5,083 nt of DNA from Dehalococcoidales bacterium (lineage in GTDB: Bacteria; Chloroflexota; Dehalococcoidia; Dehalococcoidales; UBA2162), in the NCBI GenBank assembly GCA_020354275.1, contig CP070645.1, positions 395,938-401,020 of the forward strand. Reading direction: 5' to 3'. The notes under the pieces were generated by a model. It ran no database searches, was not told the origin of the DNA, and saw nothing but the letters and a program-made list of their open reading frames with translations. Position 1 is the first letter of the stretch. Each line of letters starts with the position of its first letter. Positions 1-4,914 of the stretch are shown piece by piece. Made by a program: the position numbers and the translations under genes.

Positions 1-80
1 GCCTGGCTTTGCAGTTCTTCGCGCGGGGGGTCATACTGTGCCAGGGTATTAAACCAGTCAAAAAATACTGCCTCAACCAC
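1..80 (-). CDS. HAD-superfamily hydrolase, N-terminal fragment (runs off the left edge)
   Basis: Only the first 26 codons are visible, read from a GTG. The peptide begins VVEAVFFDWFNTLAQYDPPR. A hydrophobic strand ending in FFDWFNTL matches HAD motif I, with Asp8 as the expected nucleophile and Thr12 in the usual place. The second Asp of the classical DxDxT motif, the general acid/base in phosphatases, is Phe10 here, reminiscent of the DxYxT variant of haloacid dehalogenases. The substrate cannot be named from this fragment. The GTG start is supported by an AGGA eight bases upstream, in the 14-base gap after acpP, so it is probably the next gene of the same operon. Many bacteria have rnc or fabF after acpP. 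The first codon is moderately certain; the superfamily call is fairly sure despite the short length. Confidence 0.7.
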   Translation of the reverse strand, partial: MVEAVFFDWFNTLAQYDPPREELQSQ

Positions 81-94
81 TCCGATTGTCCTGC

Positions 95-355
95 TTATGC
101 ATCCTGAACGCCCAGGTCTTTAATGTAGTCAATAGCATCCTGGACGGTAACTATCTTTTCCGCATCCTCATCAGGTATTTCCACTTTCTGAGACGAGTCG
201 CTGAACTCCTCCTCCAAGGACATTATCAGTTCTACCAGGTCTAGAGAATCAGCACCCAGGTCATCAACAAAGTTGGCGGTGGGCACTACCTCGTCCTCAC
301 TCACACCCAGCTGATTCACGACTATTTTTTGTACTCGTTCCAAAATGGTGGCCAC
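95..355 (-). CDS. acpP: Acyl carrier protein
   Basis: This 86-residue acidic protein carries growing acyl chains on a phosphopantetheine arm in cytosolic type II fatty-acid synthesis. The attachment motif GADSLDLVEL is intact, with Ser37 the expected modified residue, followed by the recognition-helix acidic residues (E42, EEE 48-50). The C-terminal IPDEDAEKIVTVQDAIDYI matches helices III-IV of the family. The start is GTG, backed by a strong GGGAGG six bases upstream, the best Shine-Dalgarno in the operon and in keeping with high ACP demand. An oddity is the stretch SDSSQKV (residues 52-58) between helices II and III, where E. coli AcpP has only two residues, so the protein is about five residues longer in that loop. 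It lies 26 bases after nusB and 14 bases before a HAD-hydrolase gene. Confidence 0.96.
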   Translation of the reverse strand: MATILERVQKIVVNQLGVSEDEVVPTANFVDDLGADSLDLVELIMSLEEEFSDSSQKVEIPDEDAEKIVTVQDAIDYIKDLGVQDA

Positions 356-360
356 TGTCT

Positions 361-367
361 ACCTCCC
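361..367 (-). promoter_or_regulatory. Strong ribosome binding site of acpP
   Basis: On the minus strand the 26-base nusB-acpP gap contains AAGGGAGGT shortly before the GTG codon at 353-355. This near-perfect Shine-Dalgarno fixes the non-ATG start of acpP and suggests strong independent initiation on the polycistronic message. No promoter was recognised in this gap. Confidence 0.75.
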
Positions 368-381
368 TTAAATATTGCTTT

Positions 382-792
382 TTAACCATTGATGAGGGTA
401 CTGACCGAACCTAATACTCCGTTAACAAACCTTGACGAATTGTCACTGCCAAACATTTTGGCCAGCTCAACTGCCTCATTTATGGCTACCTTAACATTCA
501 CTCTATTATCAAGTAAAATTTCAAATATTGCAAGCCTCAGAATGTTCCGGTCAACCGGCGGTATTTGCTCTAAAGGCCAGGTAGGGGCAAACCGGCGAAT
601 ATTGCGGTCTATTTCCTCCTTATTCTGAATAACACCGTGGATAAGCTCACCGGCAAAACTCACGTTTTCTTCAGAAAAGGTTTCTTCAGCAATGAGGCGG
701 GTTAACACCTCATCAGCGTCATGTCCGGTAGAATCAACCTCATAGAGTGCCTTAAGTACCAGCGCTCTAATCCTTCGCCTTGACCCTACCAT
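382..792 (-). CDS. nusB: Transcription antitermination factor NusB
   Basis: NusB pairs with ribosomal protein S10 (NusE) to bind boxA RNA and support processive transcription, chiefly of rRNA operons. The product has 136 residues from the ATG chosen here, close to the usual 130-150, and is all-helical as the family expects. It opens with the basic segment SRRRIRALVLKALYEVD. The family signatures PPVDRNILRLAIFEIL, VAINEAVELAKMFGS and SSRFVNGVLGSV are all present in order. An in-frame ATG at 816 would add MNGVRWWS, but that extension looks unlike NusB N-termini; neither start has a convincing Shine-Dalgarno, so the first codon is uncertain. It sits between fabG and acpP, an unusual place within fatty-acid genes, though it fits the ribosome-related genes at the head of the operon. 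Confidence 0.93.
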   Translation of the reverse strand: MVGSRRRIRALVLKALYEVDSTGHDADEVLTRLIAEETFSEENVSFAGELIHGVIQNKEEIDRNIRRFAPTWPLEQIPPVDRNILRLAIFEILLDNRVNVKVAINEAVELAKMFGSDNSSRFVNGVLGSVSTLING

Positions 793-867
793 AGACCACC
801 ACCGTACTCCATTCATTACAATAGCATTTTTAATATCATGCTACAGAAATTGCCACCGCTTATAAAG

Positions 868-1614
868 CTATACACCGGCCATGCCGCCGTCTACATTCAA
901 GACCTGCCCGGTGATATACCTGGCTTCTTCAGTAGCCAGGAAAGCCACCGCCTCCGCTACATCACGGGGGGTACCGAGATAACCAAGCGGGATTCTGCTC
1001 TGAAGCTCCTGCCTCTGTTTCTCTCCCAGCTGCTCTGTCATTTTGGTATCGATAAAGCCGGGGGCAATGGCATTGGCGGTTATACCACGGGAAGCCACCT
1101 CCTTGGCAACCGTCCGGGTAAAGCCAATAATCCCGGCCTTGGCCGCAGCATAGTTGGCCTGCCCGGCATTACCCACTATGCCCACAATGCTGGCAATACT
1201 GACAATCCTGCCGCGGCGCTGCCTTACCATGTGCTTCAGCACCGCCCTGGTACAAAGGAATACACTCTTCAGATTGACACTCATGACCATGTCCCAGTCT
1301 TCGTCCGTCATCCGCAGTAAAAGCTGGTCGCGGGTAATCCCGGCGTTATTGACCAGAATATCGACCTGCTGGTAGTTATCTATTGTTGTTGCTACCAGCC
1401 TATCGACATCGGCTACCGAGCTGACATCAGCCATAACAGCCATGCCCGACTGGTTCATGGCCTTAATTTCTTCAACTACACCCTCAGCCGGCGCCGGGTC
1501 GCCAAAATCATTGACAACCACGGTTGCCCCGACTTCGGCCAGTTTCAGGGCAATAGCCCGGCCGATGCCCCGGCCACCACCGGTAACGATGGCAACTCTA
1601 TCAGAAAGGTCCAT
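868..1614 (-). CDS. fabG: 3-oxoacyl-[acyl-carrier-protein] reductase
   Basis: FabG is an NADPH-dependent short-chain dehydrogenase that reduces 3-oxoacyl-ACP to 3-hydroxyacyl-ACP in the cytosol. The 248-residue product shows the full classical SDR set: the cofactor loop TGGGRGIG (residues 11-18), NNAG (89-92), catalytic Asn114, Ser142, Tyr155 and Lys159 in YAAAK, then the PGFIDTKMT segment and the C-terminal YITGQVLNVDGG. The surrounding GQANYAAAKAG is typical of FabG rather than of generic SDRs, and the position beside fabD and acpP confirms the role. The ATG at 1614 is preferred because GGTGAGAG lies just ahead of it and the family begins a few residues before the first strand. A GTG at 1623 would add three residues and has no visible Shine-Dalgarno. 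The gap after fabD is 30 bases. Confidence 0.96.
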   Translation of the reverse strand: MDLSDRVAIVTGGGRGIGRAIALKLAEVGATVVVNDFGDPAPAEGVVEEIKAMNQSGMAVMADVSSVADVDRLVATTIDNYQQVDILVNNAGITRDQLLLRMTDEDWDMVMSVNLKSVFLCTRAVLKHMVRQRRGRIVSIASIVGIVGNAGQANYAAAKAGIIGFTRTVAKEVASRGITANAIAPGFIDTKMTEQLGEKQRQELQSRIPLGYLGTPRDVAEAVAFLATEEARYITGQVLNVDGGMAGV

Positions 1615-1644
1615 TACTCTCACCGTTTACTATTTTTATCGGGA

Positions 1645-2577
1645 TTACTGACCCAGGCTTCTGACCGTTTCGGCATCGTTGATATTTAAGGTTTCAGCAT
1701 CCTTATTTATTCGTTTTATCATACCAGTCAGTGCCCTTCCGGGACCGATCTCAATGAAGGTGGAGACACCGTTCTCTATCATATATTCGATTGAGCGCTG
1801 CCACTGAACGCTGTTAGACACCTGGTTGATGAGCTCAGTCCGCACTTCTGTGCCGGTAGTCAACGGTTTGGCGGTCGTGTTGGCGATGATAGGAACTGAC
1901 GGGTCCTTAAAGTCAAGGGTTCCTATGACCTCGGACAGGCCTTCCACAGCCGGCTGCATTAATGGCGAATGAAAGGCACCACTCACCGCCAGGGGAACAA
2001 CACGGGCAGCTCCTTTCTCCTTGGCTAAATCCATTGCTTTGGCTACCTTGTCTTCGGCCCCGGTGATTACCAGCTGACCCGGACAGTTGAAATTAGCAAT
2101 CTGGGTATCGGTCTCCTTACACACCTCTCCAAGTACATCCTCATCAAGCCCGATTATGGCCGCCATGCCACCCGCCTGCTTGAGCCCTGCCTCATGCATC
2201 AAACGCCCCCTCTCGCGGGTTAAACGGACAGTAGAACCAAGGTCAAGGACACTAGCAGCCGCCAGCGCCGTATATTCACCGAGGGAATGACCGGCCACGA
2301 AGGCAGGTTCTATCAGCCTGCCGTCCGATACCTCCTGGGCAGCTTTCAGACAGGCGTAGCTGACAGTGACTATCGCTGGCTGCGTATTAATAGTCAGGCG
2401 CAGTTCTTCTTCCGGCCCCTCAAAACACATTTTGGATAGCGAAAACCCCAGTACATCATCTGCCTGCTCGAAAACAGCTTTGGCAACAGCAAACCCATCA
2501 TAAAGGTCGCGTCCCATTCCAACGGCCTGAGCACCCTGGCCGGGAAAGACATGGGCCCCCTTCACCGACATACTCAT
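1645..2577 (-). CDS. fabD: Malonyl-CoA:ACP transacylase
   Basis: FabD transfers malonyl from CoA to the phosphopantetheine thiol of AcpP, supplying the elongation unit for fatty-acid synthesis. The product is 310 residues, the normal family size. It begins with VFPGQGAQ (residues 10-17), has the nucleophile elbow GHSLGEYTAL with Ser98, an RGRLM segment whose Arg123 should bind the malonyl carboxylate, NCPGQLVITG (164-173), AFHSPLM with catalytic His203, and NSVQWQRSIEYM before EIGPGRALTGM. Gln252 is the likely partner of the catalytic His by comparison with E. coli FabD. All catalytic residues are present. The ATG at 2577 has AGGAG eight bases upstream; a second ATG two codons later is possible. 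It starts five bases after the fabK stop, and its Shine-Dalgarno is formed by the last codons of fabK. Confidence 0.97.
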   Translation of the reverse strand: MSMSVKGAHVFPGQGAQAVGMGRDLYDGFAVAKAVFEQADDVLGFSLSKMCFEGPEEELRLTINTQPAIVTVSYACLKAAQEVSDGRLIEPAFVAGHSLGEYTALAAASVLDLGSTVRLTRERGRLMHEAGLKQAGGMAAIIGLDEDVLGEVCKETDTQIANFNCPGQLVITGAEDKVAKAMDLAKEKGAARVVPLAVSGAFHSPLMQPAVEGLSEVIGTLDFKDPSVPIIANTTAKPLTTGTEVRTELINQVSNSVQWQRSIEYMIENGVSTFIEIGPGRALTGMIKRINKDAETLNINDAETVRSLGQ

Positions 2578-2582
2578 AATTA

Positions 2583-3536
2583 TTACTCCTCCCCGTACAA
2601 ATTTTTCAGGCTGGTAATTATTGATTCAGCCTCAGCCATTATTTCCTGTATTATTTCAGCAACGGGCTTGATATCCTTTATCAGTCCGGCAATCTGCCCG
2701 GCCAGCAATGAACCTTCATCAACGTCACCCTCAATCAGGCCGAGTTGCATCCTACCGCGGTCAAACAGCTCCAGTTCTTCGTTAGATATCCCTGCCTCCT
2801 CCAGCGCGGTTACCTGCTCGGTAAGGCTGTTCTGTAACGCGCGTAACGGGTATCCCGTGGTCTGACGGGTCACCACGGTAGAGCGGTCATGTGCCTCCAG
2901 GATTTTCTGCTTATAACTGGGGTGGGCGATACATTCCTGGCTGCAGACGAAACGCGTCCCCATCTGGATACCCTGAGCACCGAGTGCCAGGGCCGCTACC
3001 ATACCGCGGCCGTCACTGATTCCGCCAGCGGCTACCACCGGTATACCAACACTATCCACCACTTGAGGAACCAGGGCCATCGTTGTCGTTTCACCGATAC
3101 GCCCACCGGACTCCGTGCCCTCAGCGACAACGGCATCCACGCCAATTTGCTCCATCCGCTGGGCGTGGTCAACCCGGGCTACCACCGGCATAATTTTAGT
3201 CCCCGCCTCTTTTAGTCCGGGAACGTAAACCTGAGGGCTGCCGGCGCCAGTTGCCACTACGGCCACTTTCTCCTGCAGTATCACCTCAATAACCTGGGCA
3301 GCATATGGAGACGGCATTGGCAAGTTTACCCCAAACGGCCTGTCCGTTCTCTCTCTGGTCAGGCGTATTTGTTGTCTTACCCAGTCAGCCTCATAGTAGC
3401 CGGCGCCAATGATGCCCAGTCCCCCGGCATTAGAAACAGCCGAAACCAGTTCCGCCGTACCCAGGTGGGCCATTCCACCCTGAATAATCGGGTATTTAAT
3501 ACCCAGCAAATCACAGATAGCCGTCTTGAGTATCAC
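2583..3536 (-). CDS. fabK: Enoyl-[acyl-carrier-protein] reductase II (FabK-type, FMN-dependent)
   Basis: FabK performs the last step of each elongation cycle, reducing trans-2-enoyl-ACP with NADH through FMN. It is unrelated to the SDR enzyme FabI and insensitive to triclosan. The 317-residue TIM barrel shows YPIIQGGMAHLG (residues 15-26), NAGGLGIIGAG (36-46), FGVNLPMPSP (68-77), TGAGSP (96-101), EGTESGG (139-145), the phosphate-binding AAGGISDGRG (169-178) and GTRF (193-196), then SLLAGQIAGLI near the end. It aligns along its length with what I recall of Streptococcus pneumoniae FabK. Residue 146, which I expect to be His in the GGHIG motif (His144 there), is Arg here. The GTG start follows GAGAGGAG and begins the protein where homologues begin; the open frame continues upstream only by overlapping rpmF. 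Nitronate monooxygenases are relatives, but the operon favours FabK. Confidence 0.9.
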   Translation of the reverse strand: MILKTAICDLLGIKYPIIQGGMAHLGTAELVSAVSNAGGLGIIGAGYYEADWVRQQIRLTRERTDRPFGVNLPMPSPYAAQVIEVILQEKVAVVATGAGSPQVYVPGLKEAGTKIMPVVARVDHAQRMEQIGVDAVVAEGTESGGRIGETTTMALVPQVVDSVGIPVVAAGGISDGRGMVAALALGAQGIQMGTRFVCSQECIAHPSYKQKILEAHDRSTVVTRQTTGYPLRALQNSLTEQVTALEEAGISNEELELFDRGRMQLGLIEGDVDEGSLLAGQIAGLIKDIKPVAEIIQEIMAEAESIITSLKNLYGEE

Positions 3537-3549
3537 TCTACTCCTCTCA
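3537..3549 (-). promoter_or_regulatory. rpmF stop / fabK ribosome binding site junction
   Basis: On the minus strand the rpmF stop TGA is followed at once by GAGGAGTAGA and then the fabK GTG. The Shine-Dalgarno directly abuts the upstream stop codon, so ribosomes ending rpmF would be delivered to the fabK start. This spacing decides the GTG at 3536 over longer readings of the frame and suggests translational coupling. Confidence 0.65.
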
Positions 3550-3747
3550 AGAAGCCTTCTTTTTCGGTCCTTTAACCTCGACGGCTTCCCGTCCACCATA
3601 GCTGCCGCAGACGGGACAGGCATGGTGTGGTTGCTTCGGGCTCTGGCACTGGGGACAATATACAATTGCCGGCGATGACAGGCCGAGATGGTTACGCCTT
3701 TTACCCTGACGCGCTTTAGCGGTTTTTCTCTTCGGTAAAGGTGGCAT
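3547..3747 (-). CDS. rpmF: Large-subunit ribosomal protein bL32
   Basis: This 66-residue basic protein belongs to the 50S subunit. It has the family's N-terminal MPPLPKRKTAKARQGKRR, the LGLSSP segment, and then a zinc ribbon CPQC-x9-CPVC (Cys31, 34, 44, 47). All four cysteines are kept, so this is the zinc-binding (C+) form. The C-terminus is Lys-rich (GPKKKAS), and its length is ordinary for L32. The ATG lies three bases after the DUF177 stop; an AAAGGA inside the last DUF177 codons is about 12 bases upstream, rather far, so coupling to DUF177 translation may matter. The DUF177-rpmF pair is one of the most conserved gene pairs in bacteria and usually heads a fatty-acid operon, as it does here. 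Confidence 0.96.
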   Translation of the reverse strand: MPPLPKRKTAKARQGKRRNHLGLSSPAIVYCPQCQSPKQPHHACPVCGSYGGREAVEVKGPKKKAS

Positions 3748-3750
3748 AGT

Positions 3751-4299
3751 CTATTTGGTTCCTTTCTCTTCGTTACCCAAAGGCTGATTATTGCTGACCA
3801 CCAGCTTGTATAACCCAGCCCAGCGGGGGTCTATGGACTCAGACGGGCAGTTACAGGACATATGGTTAAGGTTGCTGCCACAAACAGGGCATAAACCGGC
3901 ACAATCCTGACGGCAAAGAGGTTTCATGGGGATAGTCAACAATGCATACTGCCTTATCGCCTCGCTCAAGTCCAGTATGTTTAATTCGTCAATAGTAAAA
4001 CTCCCCGGTTCGCCGGGTAAAGGCAGCAGAGAACCGGTGAGTATATCGGTGGTCGGGAAATATTCCTCTTCTATATTGATGGTTATAGGACAGCCGAACG
4101 GACTCAGACAGCGGCTGCAACTGAGCTCGATGTCAGTATATAACTCCCCCTCGACCAGAACACTCCGGTTAGTACGCATCAAGGTGACTTCACCCTCCAC
4201 CAGGTAATCACTACCACCGATATCTACATTATCACTGACATCATAAACACGTACTGTACCTATGGGGGATTTCAGTAACTGTGCTACATTTACTCTCAC
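3751..4299 (-). CDS. DUF177/YceD family zinc-binding protein (50S ribosome biogenesis)
   Basis: The product (182 residues from this start) is a DUF177/YceD protein, a family almost always found beside rpmF and linked in plants and bacteria to 23S rRNA accumulation; its exact activity is not established. The N-terminal VRVNVAQLLKSPIGTVRVYDV resembles family N-termini. Next come the EGEVTLMRTNRSVLVEGEL strands and the CSRCL motif (Cys61, Cys64). The C-terminal half carries IPMKPLCRQDCAGLCPVCGSNLN, two further cysteines (149, 151) and the terminal DPRWAGLYKL. Eight cysteines in pairs suggest zinc binding. The frame is open to a GTG at 4320, but that has no Shine-Dalgarno. A GAGAGG fits the TTG at 4302 or the GTG at 4299, and the latter matches family N-termini. 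It is the first gene after the promoter at 4401-4430. Confidence 0.9.
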   Translation of the reverse strand: MRVNVAQLLKSPIGTVRVYDVSDNVDIGGSDYLVEGEVTLMRTNRSVLVEGELYTDIELSCSRCLSPFGCPITINIEEEYFPTTDILTGSLLPLPGEPGSFTIDELNILDLSEAIRQYALLTIPMKPLCRQDCAGLCPVCGSNLNHMSCNCPSESIDPRWAGLYKLVVSNNQPLGNEEKGTK

Positions 4300-4400
4300 C
4301 AATGCATTACCTCTCAACACTAATCTACGGGGAACAATGGAAGGCCAGCTTTAAGTGTGCTTTCAGTATACACCGACCCGCTTAGATAAAAGATAAATTA

Positions 4401-4430
4401 ATTATAAACAGAGCCACCTGCCCGCGTCAA
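4401..4430 (-). promoter_or_regulatory. Sigma-70-type promoter of the DUF177-rpmF-fab operon
   Basis: Read on the minus strand, TTGACG (4425-4430) is followed after 18 bases by TATAAT (4401-4406), giving five of six -35 matches and a perfect -10. Transcription would start near 4394, leaving a leader of about 95 bases before the preferred DUF177 start. The region downstream of the -10 is AT-rich. I saw no clear FapR- or FabT-like palindrome over the promoter, so regulation by a fatty-acid repressor is neither shown nor excluded. This is the best promoter match I found in the window. Confidence 0.75.
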
Positions 4431-4497
4431 TGCTTCTTACCCGGCCAGAATGGGACAGGATGATTAGCCATGAAACGGAATTTGAACACAACCCGAT

Positions 4498-4503
4498 TAT
4501 AAT
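4498..4503 (+). promoter_or_regulatory. Candidate -10 element for the zinc-ribbon gene
   Basis: A perfect TATAAT lies about 100 bases ahead of the zinc-ribbon start, but no good -35 occurs at 16-18 bases (the 17-base position reads ACGGAA). An alternative pairing is TTGAAC at 4482-4487 with TAGACT at 4506-4511, 18 bases apart, four of six matches each. A promoter must lie in this divergent gap, but which element is used is uncertain. Confidence 0.3.
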
Positions 4504-4560
4504 GATAGACTCCCGCTAATAACCAGTGTTATAAAATAGTATAAGGGTATAAATCAGGAC

Positions 4561-4594
4561 GGTTACTGCCCTGAGAAACCTAACCCCTGTAACC
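4561..4594 (+). repeat. Inverted repeat in the leader of the zinc-ribbon gene
   Basis: GGTTAC (4561-4566) and GTAACC (4589-4594) are exact reverse complements, 22 bases apart, with the right arm ending one base before the AGGAGG ribosome binding site. As RNA it could form a six-pair stem with a long loop close to the start codon; as DNA it could be an operator half-site pair. At this length chance occurrence is quite possible. Confidence 0.3.
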
Positions 4595-4598
4595 AGGA
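4593..4598 (+). promoter_or_regulatory. Ribosome binding site choosing the second ATG of the zinc-ribbon gene
   Basis: CCAGGAGG ends directly before an ATG at 4601, too close for initiation there. The next in-frame ATG, two codons on at 4607, has the ideal spacing of six bases from AGGAGG. The site therefore argues for a start at 4607 and a product beginning MPVRPGWHDD. Confidence 0.65.
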
Positions 4599-4606
4599 GG
4601 ATGAAA

Positions 4607-4828
4607 ATGCCTGTCCGCCCCGGGTGGCATGACGACTACTGGAAACAACTCGATAAAGAAACATCTAAGAAAATAAGGACAATGTGCCCCCGCTGCGGGA
4701 GTTCTAACACCTACTACAACAAGCAGTACGGTACCTGGCGGTGCGGCAAGTGCGAACATTCTTTCGTTATTGACGGGTTCGGCACTGAAGCCCCCTGGTG
4801 GAAACGCCTGTTTCGAAGAGGTGTCTAG
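4607..4828 (+). CDS. Small CxxC-CxxC zinc-ribbon protein of unknown function
   Basis: I do not recognise this 73-residue protein as a named family. It has a hydrophilic N-terminus with WHDDYWKQLDKETSKK, then a single zinc ribbon CPRCGSS...WRCGKCEHSF, with Cys27, Cys30, Cys46 and Cys49 (CxxC-x15-CxxC), and a short aromatic and basic tail PWWKRLFRR. The ribbon resembles those of TFIIB/TFIIS-like and transposase N-terminal domains, but no catalytic domain follows, so it is not a transposase. The tail could bind RNA or membrane; that is a guess. An ATG at 4601 is in frame, but it touches the AGGAGG directly, whereas the ATG at 4607 lies six bases after it, so the latter is the likely start. It is transcribed divergently from the DUF177-rpmF operon. 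That the gene is real rests on the Shine-Dalgarno and the intact ribbon. Confidence 0.75.
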   Translation: MPVRPGWHDDYWKQLDKETSKKIRTMCPRCGSSNTYYNKQYGTWRCGKCEHSFVIDGFGTEAPWWKRLFRRGV

Positions 4829-4914
4829 TCCAAAACGTTTTTCGGGGTTAATTATACCCAAGAAGCAATATAGAAAGGCTGACCCTCTTATACGGTAAGG
4901 TTACTCTCAGACCC
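4829..4914. other. Convergent intergenic gap
   Basis: This 86-base gap lies between the converging ends of the zinc-ribbon gene and the broken HAD gene. I looked for a bidirectional terminator. There is an AAAACGTTTT palindrome (4832-4841) without a loop and a weak four-pair GGGT/ACCC stem (4846-4859) that lacks a run of T on the proper side. Neither makes a convincing intrinsic terminator. Confidence 0.4.

Larger units (their letters stand above)
4321..4606. other. Divergent intergenic region
   Basis: This stretch separates the minus-strand operon from the plus-strand zinc-ribbon gene. It holds the operon promoter at 4401-4430 and the leader of DUF177. On the other side are a TATAAT at 4498-4503, three closely spaced TATAA motifs (4530-4534, 4540-4544, 4548-4552), an inverted repeat GGTTAC/GTAACC (4561-4566 and 4589-4594) and the AGGAGG of the zinc-ribbon gene. 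I see no tRNA, riboswitch that I can name, insertion sequence or credible protein-coding frame. Confidence 0.6.

Noticed and set aside
838..1320. 160-codon plus-strand open frame opposite fabG
   Set aside because: It is antisense to an intact, fully conserved fabG, has no recognisable domain and no ribosome binding site; it is a shadow of the codon pattern.
2889..3215. 108-codon plus-strand open frame opposite fabK
   Set aside because: It lies wholly within the conserved fabK barrel on the other strand and shows no motif of its own.
3537..3665. N-terminal extension of fabK to an upstream start, giving a 360-residue protein
   Set aside because: The added residues have no FabK-like sequence, overlap rpmF in another frame, and the GTG at 3536 has a Shine-Dalgarno and matches homologue N-termini.
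4470..4502. Ten-codon open frame (MKRNLNTTRL) in the divergent gap with AGGA nine bases upstream, considered as a leader peptide
   Set aside because: It overlaps the candidate TATAAT at 4498-4503, so it would lie upstream of the likely transcription start, and it has no regulatory codon run or following attenuator.
4851..4856. TATAAT on the minus strand after the zinc-ribbon gene, considered as an antisense promoter
   Set aside because: No acceptable -35 lies 16-18 bases upstream (GCCTTT at 17), and no gene would be served by it.
4832..4859. AAAACGTTTT palindrome and GGGT/ACCC stem considered as a terminator
   Set aside because: The palindrome has no loop, the stem has only four pairs, and the T-run is on the wrong side for the plus-strand gene.
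4580..4861. 93-codon minus-strand open frame opposite the zinc-ribbon gene
   Set aside because: The plus-strand frame has a paired-cysteine zinc ribbon and a well-spaced AGGAGG; the minus frame has neither a motif nor a clear start signal.
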